Shown: one piece after another, positions 1-6,941 of the stretch | Numbering within the stretch: position 1 is the stretch's first letter | How the letters are laid out: every line of letters starts with the position of its first letter | Assembly: GCA_001929475.1 (NCBI GenBank) | Contig: LXFE01002558.1 | Coordinates: 1-10,316 of the forward strand | Direction of reading: 5' to 3' | Length of the DNA: 10,316 nucleotides | Source of the DNA: Neolecta irregularis DAH-3 | Taxonomy: Eukaryota; Ascomycota; Neolectomycetes; Neolectales; Neolectaceae | Notes under the pieces: generated by a model | Seen by the model: the letters and a program-made list of their open reading frames with translations, nothing else | The model's database searches: none | What the model was told of the DNA's origin: nothing | Made by a program: the position numbers and the translations under genes

Positions 1-1667
1 AGCCTCCAGCCGTTCTCCCCCTGCCCCCTCCCCGCTGACCCCCAGAAGCCCCACAGACTCCCAGCTCTACCTCGTAAACCCCCACTACAGAGACTCCCCG
101 GAATATCCCCCCCTCCACCTCCTCAGCTTCAAAGACGCAAAATGGTCAATCCTCGAAAAGTTCAGTCGCATCACCCAGCTCGGCGCCCGCGCCGCCCACT
201 CCCTCCTCCAGCATCCCGTCGCAAAAACACACCTCTTGCCACACCTCCCCGAATCCCTCCAGCGAAGCCCAGAAGTTCGCAAGGTTGCTGATGAATTCGA
301 TCTCGCCCGCGTCTATCTAGCAAAATGGGCTCAGAAAATCGCAGAGGATGCGCAGGCTGACCAGCGCAAATATAAAAGCACAAGCCTCGAAGTCGCACAA
401 GTCGGCGTCTTTGAAGTTTTAGATGTATCCCCCGTGTCTTTTTAACTAATCCCAGATCGACAACCTTGATATCGTGTCTCGCAGAGATCCTCTGTCGCCC
501 CAGGAATGGGCCGCTTGTTTCGATTCATCAGGCCGCTTGTCCATCACCGTCGACGAAGTAAAGGAAAAAATATTCCATGGGGTGCGTCTTGATTGTTTCC
601 CTGCTTACTCAGGGCGTCCATCCAGATATTCGCAATCAAGTCTGGTTGTTTTTGTTGCACGTTGTTCCGTGGTCTAGCTCCTCCATCGAACGGTCCTCAA
701 TTCTCTCCGCAAAACGCGATGAATATATCAGGTATGCCGCTGCAAAACCCTGTTGAATGGCAGGTACAAAGCCCGCTGGTACGAAACTCCGCCCCTCGAA
801 GAAGAGCGCTTCAGAATAGAAAAAGATGTGCATCGAACAGACCGCTCCCATCCCCTTTTCGCACCAGACGATATCCCGGTCCCCCAGTCGTCGCCCTTTG
901 TAGGCACAAACCTGCACCTTGAAATGCTCAAAGATCTCTTATCAACATACAACGAATACAATCCTTCACTGCAAGGCTACGTCCAAGGAATGTCAGACAT
1001 CCTTTCACCCATATATATCGTCATGCAAGACGACAACCTCGCCTTTTGGTGTTTTACAGGGTTCATGAACCGCCTCGAACGCAACTTTAGAAACGACCAA
1101 ACCGGAATGAAAAACCAGTTATCCACCTTTTGCGATCTAGTCCGCTTTGTCGAACCAAGACTGTACAACCACCTCGAATCACTCGACTCCTTGAACTTTT
1201 TCTTCTTCTTCAGAATGCTGTTGATTTGGTATAAGCGCGAATTCAAATTAGACGAGATATTTCGTCTGTGGGAGGTATTCCCCACCCTGTTTTCCCAGCT
1301 AATTTAGATCCTCTGGACAGATTACCTGTCTAGCCAATTTCACATCTTTTTCGCCATGGCGATATTAGAAAGACATCGCGATACGATAATTGAGAATCTG
1401 CGCGGATTCGATCAAGTTTTGAAATACAGAAAGTATCCTGCATGCCCCCCCTTGTTAATATTAGTGAACGATTTGGCCGGGTGCATTGATCTCGAGACTA
1501 CCCTGATTGACGCCGAACGGTTATATCGCAGGTTTCAAACTAGTATCGACGAAATTGATCGGCGGCGGAAAAATGTAGAGGAGCAGGGTGGTGATACCCA
1601 GGATTTGGTCGTTAGTTTACAGTTGAGAGGACTTTTGAGAAGAGATTGGTGGTGGAAAGATGTATAA
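1..1667 (+). CDS. gyp7: Gyp7-like TBC-domain Rab GTPase-activating protein, 5'-truncated, five visible exons
   Basis: This is the 3' part of a Rab GAP of the Gyp7 family, which in fungi acts on Ypt7/Rab7 at the vacuole. Exons: 2-424, 456-581, 613-731, 764-1274 and 1308-1667, about 512 visible residues. Visible signatures in order are SFKDAKWSILEKF and VGVFEVLD upstream of the TBC domain, IFHGGVHPD across intron 2, WLFLL, SAKRDEYIR, IEKDVHRTDR (arginine finger codon at 834-836), YNEYNP, GYVQGMSD (glutamine finger codon at 984-986), NFFFFFRMLLIWYKREF, LWEILWTDYLSSQFHIF across intron 4, and a C-terminal ELRALL-like LQLRGLLRR close to the stop. Both catalytic fingers are present, so the enzyme looks functional. 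The start codon and any N-terminal domain lie outside the window. An extra 12 residues after VLKY (1428-1463) are not expected in the family and may be an unspliced intron. The family call is from remembered conserved motifs, not a search. Confidence 0.9.
425..455 (+). other. 31-nt intron 1 of the gyp7-like gene
   Basis: It starts GTATCC and ends CCCAG, with a branch-like AACTAAT seven to ten bases before the end. Phase 0. Removing it joins FEVLD to IDNLDIVSRRDPL and changes frame past the in-frame TAA at 443-445. Alternative upstream GT donors at phase 0 exist (GTTTTA, GTCTTT) and would give 40 or 49 nt, but they would remove the conserved FEVLD. Confidence 0.7.
582..612 (+). other. 31-nt intron 2 of the gyp7-like gene
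   Basis: It starts GTGCGT and ends ACTCAG, phase 0. Splicing joins KEKIFHG to GVHPDIRNQVWLFLL, restoring the family motif in a new frame. The unspliced frame runs into a stop near 677. Confidence 0.85.
732..763 (+). other. 32-nt intron 3 of the gyp7-like gene
   Basis: It starts GTATGC and ends GGCAG, phase 2. Splicing rebuilds an Arg codon (AG + G) and joins SAKRDEYIR to YKARWYE. A branch-like TTGAAT lies upstream of the acceptor. Confidence 0.85.
1275..1307 (+). other. 33-nt intron 4 of the gyp7-like gene
   Basis: It starts GTATTC and ends with GCTAATTTAG, phase 0. It carries an in-frame TAG at its 3' end. Removing it joins FRLWE to ILWTDYLSSQFHIFFAMAILERHRD, the expected TBC sequence. Confidence 0.88.
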
Positions 1668-1691
1668 CGTTTCATTGGTTTATATCGAGTT

Positions 1692-1797
1692 TGCAATGAC
1701 TATCTTCAATACTGCAATACTGCAATACTGCAATACTGCAATACTGCAATACTGCAATACTGCAATACTGCAATACTGCAATGACTATCTTCAATAC
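1692..1797. repeat. 21-nt direct repeats bracketing the octamer array
   Basis: The sequence TGCAATGACTATCTTCAATAC occurs at 1692-1712 and again at 1777-1797, overlapping both ends of the octamer array. The array seems to have grown between these two copies or to have duplicated one of them. The core CAATGACTATCT recurs downstream at about 2302, 2329 and 2490. Confidence 0.95.
1707..1778. repeat. Nine perfect tandem copies of CAATACTG
   Basis: The octamer CAATACTG is repeated nine times without a mismatch. It reads open on both strands and would encode an 8-residue peptide repeat, but no coding role is likely. The run is immediately flanked by near-identical copies of a longer motif, so it looks like an expansion inside a CAATAC/CTGCAAT unit. 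Confidence 0.97.
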
Positions 1798-1828
1798 TTA
1801 TGCAATATTTATCTAAACTATCCCTGTA

Positions 1829-2287
1829 ACGCTGTTGCACGCAGGTAGCTGGATGTGCGGTTATAAGAGATTGAGATTGTTGCTTGGTGAGCGCGATTGT
1901 ATCGGCGTTCAATCTCAAGCCATCAAGATTGGAACGGAAATACGTTAATACAATTGGCTAGCTACGAACAGGAAAGAGCAAGCGGCTGGTATCAACCGGA
2001 AAGAGTACAAAGAGGAAGGAGAAAAGACGAAGAGAACCACCACAGAGCGGTCAGCCTGCCAGAAATGTACCAGCCTCCCTGGAACAGGAAGTAATTTAGT
2101 AGACACAGAATTGTAAGTGAGAAACGCTGGAAGCGGGCAAATTGCGCAGCATGCCAGCCCCCTCGGAATAGGTAATTCAGGAGAGGATAATCGGAAAAGG
2201 AGGGGTACGCCTGTATCTTCTGGCCGGCCAGATCAGGTAGGTTGGCGATTAGTGAAGTTGAAAAGGAGGGCGAGTGGTTGGTAGATC
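1829..2287 (+). repeat. Arm A of a long inverted repeat flanking the chitinase gene
   Basis: This segment matches the reverse complement of 4631-4985. Shared blocks in order include GTTGCACGCAGG, TTGTTGCTTGGTGAGCGCGA, TTAATACAATTGGCTAGCTA, CGGAAAGAGTACAAAG, ATAGGTAATTC(A/G)GGAGAGGAT and GGCGATTAGTGAAGTTGA. Arm A has about 105 extra bases between the AACCACC block near 2042 and the CTCGGAATAGG block near 2161. No coding signature is seen, so it looks like a dispersed repeat such as a decayed solo LTR or MITE. Confidence 0.88.
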
Positions 2288-2294
2288 AATACTT

Positions 2295-2502
2295 TATCTT
2301 GCAATGACTATCTGTAATGCTTATCTTGCAATGACTATCTTGCAGAGACCGTAACGCAGACCCGGCAGGAACCCGAACGCAGACCCGGCAGGAACCGAAC
2401 GCAGACTATGCAGGAGCCCAATTTCCATCTTGGTTGGTACCTCATTCCAACGGATACCCACTTTCAAATAAAAATTGCTTCTATGCTTTCAATGACTATC
2501 TT
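2295..2502. repeat. Dispersed copies of the CAATGACTATCT motif
   Basis: TATCTTGCAATGACTATCT occurs at 2295-2313 and 2322-2340, and CAATGACTATCTT occurs at 2490-2502. The same motif flanks the octamer array upstream, so copies lie on both sides of inverted-repeat arm A. Confidence 0.85.
2353..2419. repeat. Three-copy 22-23 nt tandem repeat
   Basis: The unit AACGCAGACCCGGCAGGAAC plus a short CCG tail is at 2353-2375, 2376-2397 and, more diverged, 2398-2419. It is GC-rich and noncoding, between arm A and the chitinase promoter. Confidence 0.9.
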
Positions 2503-2809
2503 GAAGGCTAAACAATGATAACGGTATCTGATAAAATTACCCTGGCGTGAAAATCTATTTTAGCGTCGTTTGATCGCCGATTGCGGTTGTCTGAATCCGG
2601 GAACTTGAAAACGCGCCCACGTGAAGATTTCCCCTCGCGTTATCCATCCGGAAATGCCCCGCCACCCAAAAGACCATAAGAATAGAATGGCTCCACTGTT
2701 TCCTGCTTTTCCGTTATTACCACTCACCTCTGTTCGCTCTCGTTTTCAGCTAACCTACAGCAGCAACCATCGCCTAGTTGATCTAGTACCACAATAGAGC
2801 AGCGCTCTC
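2420..2809 (+). promoter_or_regulatory. Probable chitinase upstream region with an E-box
   Basis: This is the noncoding stretch before the chitinase ATG. It contains one CACGTG palindrome (2618-2623), the core site of bHLH factors, about 190 nt before the ATG. There is a pyrimidine-rich stretch about 60-110 nt before the ATG and no clear TATA box. The regulatory role is inference only. Confidence 0.3.
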
Positions 2810-4434
2810 ATGGTCACCCTCATTGATATCCTCATTCTTTTTTTCATCATCCATGCTGATGCATTCACTCTTTCTGCAAAAAACAACGTCGCCGTCTACT
2901 GGGGACAGAATTCTGCTGGCAATCAGGTATATCTCTGCTTCTTGATTACAATTCAAACGACTAGCAATCATTAGGCTACTACTGTAAAGATGATACCGTC
3001 GATATCATCATCCTCTCTTTTCTTACCACCTTTGGGAAGGGACAGCCCCTTGTTGTCAACTTTGCAAACGCATGCGAGGGAAGCTATCTTAGCGGCTACC
3101 CATCTCTGCTATCTTGTCCTGCAATTGGGTAATTACACCTCTGGGCCAACTTGACATCAACTAGGGCAGATATCAAGGCTTGTCAAGCTGCCGGCAAGCT
3201 GATTATTCTATCGCTCGGCGGTGCAACAGGATCTTATGGTTTCTCAGATGATGCAGATGCAAAAGCCGTCGCCTCGAATCTACACAACCTATTCGGAAAG
3301 GGAAGTTCACCAAACAAGGTATTTGGAAGTGCCAGTGTCGACGGGTTTGACATGGGTATGCAGTTGATAAACCTTTTGCTGATCAAAGATATTGAAAGCG
3401 GAGGTTCCAACGGTTACGCCGCACTTATCAATACTCTGCGTTCTCTCGATTCCTCTTATATCATCACCGGTGCTCCACAATGCCCAAAACCTGACGCGAA
3501 TCTTGATGTCTCGATGCAGTCATCCCATTACGATATACTCTTTGTGCAATTCTATAACAACTATTGCGGAGTATCGGGAACAAATTTTAATTATGGCGAC
3601 TGGGAGTCGTACGGTGAGCAGCACGGGACCAAAATCTACGTCGGCCTTGCTTCTTCGGCTAGCGCTGCGAATTCCGGATCATACGTTGATGCAGCTGGGT
3701 TAACCAGAATCATCGACAATGTCAAGGGTCAAAATGCGTTTGGAGGCATCATGCTCTGGGACGCCAGTCAAGCTTGGGCAAATAATCTCTTTCAAAAACA
3801 GATCAAGACAATAATAGGCCTCAATCCTGTTACCCCCGGCTCTGGACTCAATCCTGTTACTCCCGGCTCTGGACTCAATCCTGTTACTCCCCCCTCTGGC
3901 CTCAATCCCGCCACTCCAATTCACTCTATCGATACCGACGCCAACTCGAACTCGACTCCCAGTGCTGATACCGCCACTATCTCGCCGGTTATTCCAAGTG
4001 CCACCATCACTGATGCAAGCCCCCAGAATCAAATTGCTCAAACTACGACGATAAGGAAAACTGCTACAGTTTACATGACACGATCTCTAGTCTCCGGAGC
4101 CGTGCTCGTTCCAACACCCTCTATCAGAAACAAAAATATCGCCCCTCTCGACATCGCGCGTACAAATTTTGCGATTTCCACATCCACAATCCTCGTTTAC
4201 CCTTCTGCTACTACCACCGTGATAAATTCGTCTTGTCAAGACAACGCGTTCATCTGCAAGGGCTCACAAATCGGACATTGTGATCATGGGGTCTGGCTCT
4301 ACACCACATGTCCAGGAACCGGTATCTGTCTCGAGGGAAGTTTTGTTTGCAGCGCACCTGCAAAACTCCGCAAAAGAAGCTCTTTTAAACATGCTGGTCG
4401 GTGGAGTAGGAAGTCAAGGCGAGTTCTCTTGTGA
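2810..4434 (+). CDS. Secreted class III GH18 endochitinase with Ser/Thr-rich linker and C-terminal CBM19-like domain
   Basis: This is a chitin-hydrolysing glycoside hydrolase of family 18, of the class III type in which the catalytic Glu acts with the substrate N-acetyl group. Exons: 2810-2926, 2965-3128, 3165-3355 and 3389-4434, giving 505 residues. Residues 1 to about 17 form a hydrophobic signal peptide. The barrel (about 25-295) shows NVAVYWGQNSAG, VDIIILSFL, NFANACEG, LSLGGATGSYGF, the active-site motif DGFDMDIE (153-160, catalytic E160), GAPQCP, FVQFYNNYCG and GGIMLWDASQAW. Four copies of a nine-residue GLNPVTPGS-type repeat (301-336) and a Ser/Thr-rich stretch follow. A six-cysteine module (C440 to C478) resembles CBM19. 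The last 27 residues are strongly basic with KR pairs. The ATG is chosen because it opens the signal peptide. Cell-wall remodelling or fungal/insect chitin degradation are possible roles. The gene lies between two arms of an inverted repeat. Confidence 0.93.
2927..2964 (+). other. 38-nt intron 1 of the chitinase gene
   Basis: It starts GTATAT and ends ACGACTAG, phase 0. Splicing joins WGQNSAGNQ to QSLGYYCKDDTVD, the family sequence. A second AG ten bases further on would shift the frame and is rejected. Confidence 0.88.
3129..3164 (+). other. 36-nt intron 2 of the chitinase gene
   Basis: It starts GTAATT and ends ATCAACTAG, phase 2, with a branch-like TTGAC. Its length is a multiple of three, but it contains an in-frame TAA. 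Splicing joins LSCPAIG to ADIKACQAAGK. Confidence 0.9.
3356..3388 (+). other. 33-nt in-frame, stop-free intron 3 of the chitinase gene, inside the catalytic motif
   Basis: It starts GTATGC and ends ATCAAAG, phase 1, with a branch-like GCTGATC. It is a multiple of three and stop-free, so an unspliced reading inserts 11 residues and destroys the GH18 signature. Splicing makes GAT (Asp158) from G + AT and gives DGFDMDIE. Confidence 0.92.
3817..3924 (+). repeat. Coding 27-nt minisatellite in the chitinase linker
   Basis: Four in-frame 27-nt units start at 3817, 3844, 3871 and 3898. Each encodes GLNPVTPGS or a variant; the third has PS in place of GS and the fourth is diverged. The near identity of the first three at DNA level suggests recent slippage or unequal exchange. 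It sits at the junction between the catalytic barrel and the Ser/Thr-rich linker. Confidence 0.93.
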
Positions 4435-4630
4435 TTTGCACTCTTATACTGGTCCCTTTTTCTTGGTATATGTAGCGTTTAGATGAGAATGTAACGATTT
4501 ATTATCCAGTGACATGACTTCTGCATTTGAACTGCACTAAAAGGAGCAAGCCAGACTCGAGATTGATCAATGAATTTAGTGTTAATGGATGGTGAGCCAG
4601 GCGGGTCAACAGATCAGAGGATTCTCATCA

Positions 4631-4985
4631 AATCTACCCCACCACTCTCCCTCCCTATCAACTTCACTAATCGCCATCACCCTCCCTAATCTGGCTGGAG
4701 ATACTGGCGTATCCCCTTCTTTTTCGATCCTCTCCCGAATTACCTATTTCGAGGTGGTTGTCTTCTATTTTCGTTATTTCTCTTTCTGCTTTGTACTCTT
4801 TCCGCTAATATGAAGGGCCCCTGTTTTCTGTTCATAGCTAGCCAATTGTATTAATCTATTTCCGTTTCAAGTCTTGGCGGCCCAAGAGATTGATCGCCTA
4901 TACAATCGCGCTCACCAAGCAACAATCAATAATCTATAATCCTATAAACCTCCGACACCCACCGACATCCTGCGTGCAACACGCT
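4631..4985 (-). repeat. Arm B of the long inverted repeat flanking the chitinase gene
   Basis: It is read on the minus strand as the counterpart of 1829-2287. It begins near the reverse complement of CCTGCGTGCAACA and ends at the block pairing with GTAGAT at 2287. It is about 100 nt shorter than arm A, lacking the internal segment. Substitutions between arms are scattered, so the copies are old. The spacer from the chitinase stop to 4630 shows nothing else. Confidence 0.88.
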
Positions 4986-5392
4986 GAAGCAATTGAAAAT
5001 GATGATCTTGGGATACTTGAGAAAAGATGCTCATACTGACACTAGGCATTTATGGTAGAGATTACTTATTCATCTCATCTACTTTATTATAAGAGGTAGG
5101 CCCACATTTCAAAAATTTCTCAATCTTTCGTTCCTGGTGAGTGTTAACCTGCCATCATCTCACTCCAATCTTGATAATTATCGGCATCAGTATCAGTGAC
5201 TGTTCATCATCACTGGCCGTTGGTATGAACAAGTCTTCAGTGGGACTTGATCATGACCCCGATACCATGATTTCAGCGATGTGGGACTGATCATGCCCTC
5301 GATACCATCATTCCTCCAACGGTTCAGGACTCACTGACGTCAACATGGACCAAGCAGCCTGACGGCGGCAAGCAGCACCACCAAGCCAGAAC
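4986..5392. other. Spacer with direct repeats, upstream of the candidate LTR
   Basis: No gene is seen. Two imperfect direct repeats of about 33 nt occur at 5239-5272 and 5281-5312. Both contain GTGGGACT, a TGATCATG palindrome and CGATACCAT. A TGACGTCA palindrome (CRE/bZIP type) is at 5335-5342. Paired enhancer-like repeats like these are common in LTR U3 regions, so the retroelement could begin further upstream than the LTR candidate given here. Confidence 0.6.
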
Positions 5393-5784
5393 TGTAACAA
5401 GCTTTGCCACCCGAGACGAATGCAGGGAGGCAAACAGAAAGTGGGGCGCAGGTGCCAGTCTTCTATAAGTAGGGTCTAAGAATATACATAGTTGCCCTTA
5501 TCCACTGAATCGCGACGATTTATCTCAGGTGAAGCTTCAGAGCGGTAAGTCCGGACACCTAACGCTCACAAGATAGTGTGGGGACTACCAAGGCCTACAG
5601 CACCCATATGGCAGTACAGGCTTGATTAGGCCTGTCAGCAGAGGAGGGTGGCGCTCACCCAAGGGAAAGTGGGTGGGTAGGATGAGCAAAGCAACCCAGA
5701 TCCGGAGGAGAGCACTTGGACGGGTATTTAGGTAGGGCCTGGCGCGACTAGCCACCAGGCTTAATCATATTACCAGTTGTTACT
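5393..5784 (+). mobile_element. Candidate 5' LTR of a Ty3/gypsy-like element
   Basis: The 392-nt segment has near-perfect inverted ends, TGTAACAA and TTGTTACT, typical of fungal gypsy LTRs. A TATAAG box lies at 5464-5469. It is followed by an untranslated leader and the gag ORF on the same strand. No second copy exists in the window, so the LTR cannot be confirmed by a direct repeat. No primer-binding site starting with TGG directly follows the right end, which weakens the boundary. Confidence 0.4.
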
Positions 5785-5800
5785 ACCATATACGACTACT

Positions 5801-5908
5801 CAGCAGACATACAAGATTAAGGCTCACCCGAGTAACCAGCAGACATACCAGATTAAGGCTCACCCGAGTAACCAGCAGACATACCAGATTAAGGCTCACC
5901 CGAGTAAC
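5801..5908 (+). repeat. Three tandem 36-nt repeats in the gag leader
   Basis: Perfectly adjacent copies at 5801-5836, 5837-5872 and 5873-5908 differ by a single base (ACAAG against ACCAG in copies two and three). Each contains CAGCAGACATAC and GGCTCACCCGAGTAAC. They lie between the LTR candidate and gag, where packaging or dimerisation signals would be expected, but their role is unknown. Confidence 0.97.
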
Positions 5909-5993
5909 AGGCAAAGCTAGCTTGATACTCGAAATTCTTTTTTAAAAAACAACTATCGAATACTACGAAAACACTGAAACACCGAAAGTAAAC

Positions 5994-6941
5994 ATGACAC
6001 GACGACCAGAAAAAAGAACAGAAGCAGGTGGTGACCTGCAGAAGATTTCAGACCGAATACAGTCGGTGGAGATCACAGACAGACAGCAGACCACGGAATA
6101 TGGTGCAGAACCAAAACGACATGAAATCAGGGTACAGCACAGGGAACAGGAACCAACACAGTCAGCCATCCATGGAACAGAACTTGAGATAACAGGCAGA
6201 CTCGATCACGGGGAGAGAAACAGACAGGCAGTACCCCGGAATCAGGAACACAGACACTCCACTGAGCAAGTATTGCCAAGCCCACACCCTCAGAGAAGAA
6301 TATTCCCCCACTTACCAATGCCCAAAATGTTTACCGGGCGAGGGGACCCAATCGCGTTGATCATATGGTTTAGCGACTTGGATGACTATTTTATATTAAC
6401 ACAGTTCGACAGATCTAAGGGACGAGACCTTCTGTTTGCAGGGCTTCTCCTGCAAGGAGGCCCTAAGAGCTGGTGGAATTCGCGAAGGTGTCATATCCTC
6501 ACATGGGACCAATTTACAACCGAACTGATGCATGAATATATCCCACCCAAAGCACAATTGCTGGATGAGTGGAATCACCTTCATCAAGGAAGACGAGAAT
6601 TGTCAGCGTTTGTAAGAGACTTGCGGAGATATCAATTATTATTGCCAAAAATTAACGACTTCGCTGCAGAAATAAAACTCTGGGATGGAATGAACCCTAC
6701 AGTTCGAGCTCAAGCACAACTAGCGATACCCGATAATGCAACATTCACGCAAATTGTAAGAATGGCTGTGGAATTCGATTATCTACTCAGACTGAGAAAA
6801 ACTCAGGCCTTGAGCAAACGCCAAGAGGCAAGTAGGGAATCACACCGATTCTCTGAGCCTGGTCAAGCAAGTGGATCAGGAGTACAGAGAAGAATACGCA
6901 GCGGAAGCAATCGAGCATACAGGCTCCAGCAGGAAGGCTAA
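5994..6941 (+). CDS. gag: Retrotransposon gag polyprotein (Ty3/gypsy type), without zinc knuckle
   Basis: A 315-residue ORF forms the capsid-like protein of an LTR retrotransposon. Residues 1 to about 107 are hydrophilic and rich in Q, E, R, T and H. The retrotrans_gag-like domain (about 109-260) shows MPKMFTGRGDP, WFSDLDDYF, GGPKSWW, TWDQFTTELMHEYIPP, RRELSAFVRDLRRYQLLLP and LWDGMNP. The end (about 285-315) is basic and Ser/Gly-rich. No CCHC knuckle follows and no protease, reverse transcriptase or integrase frame is visible downstream. From about 6850 the +1 frame is also open and charged to 7113, so an ancestral frameshift is possible. The ATG follows an A-rich leader. It is either a non-autonomous element or one whose pol was deleted. 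Confidence 0.85.
   Translation: MTRRPEKRTEAGGDLQKISDRIQSVEITDRQQTTEYGAEPKRHEIRVQHREQEPTQSAIHGTELEITGRLDHGERNRQAVPRNQEHRHSTEQVLPSPHPQRRIFPHLPMPKMFTGRGDPIALIIWFSDLDDYFILTQFDRSKGRDLLFAGLLLQGGPKSWWNSRRCHILTWDQFTTELMHEYIPPKAQLLDEWNHLHQGRRELSAFVRDLRRYQLLLPKINDFAAEIKLWDGMNPTVRAQAQLAIPDNATFTQIVRMAVEFDYLLRLRKTQALSKRQEASRESHRFSEPGQASGSGVQRRIRSGSNRAYRLQQEG

Larger units (their letters stand above)
1668..1828. other. Repeat-rich spacer downstream of the gyp7-like gene
   Basis: No gene is supported here. The stretch holds the octamer array and its flanking 21-nt direct repeats, listed separately. The open frames on both strands across it come from the array having no stop codon in its periodic reading. 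Confidence 0.8.

Noticed and set aside
443-731. Gyp7-like region as a frameshifted pseudogene
   Set aside because: Every frame change coincides with a GT-AG segment of 31-32 nt whose removal restores conserved family sequence, and the catalytic Arg and Gln motifs are intact.
1706-1918. Minus-strand ORF with an 8-residue repeating peptide
   Set aside because: It is produced by the stop-free octamer array and extends into a dispersed repeat; there is no sign of a real protein.
3700-4041. Minus-strand ORF with Gly/Arg-rich repeats
   Set aside because: It is a shadow of the chitinase linker repeats on the opposite strand.
3151-4434. Chitinase starting at the ATG-like codon at 3151 with a destroyed active site
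   Set aside because: Codons at 3151-3164 belong to intron 2, the true N-terminus with signal peptide lies at 2810, and the catalytic motif is restored by removing the 33-nt intron.
5801-5908. CRISPR-like array
   Set aside because: The 36-nt units are directly adjacent without spacers, in a eukaryotic retroelement leader.
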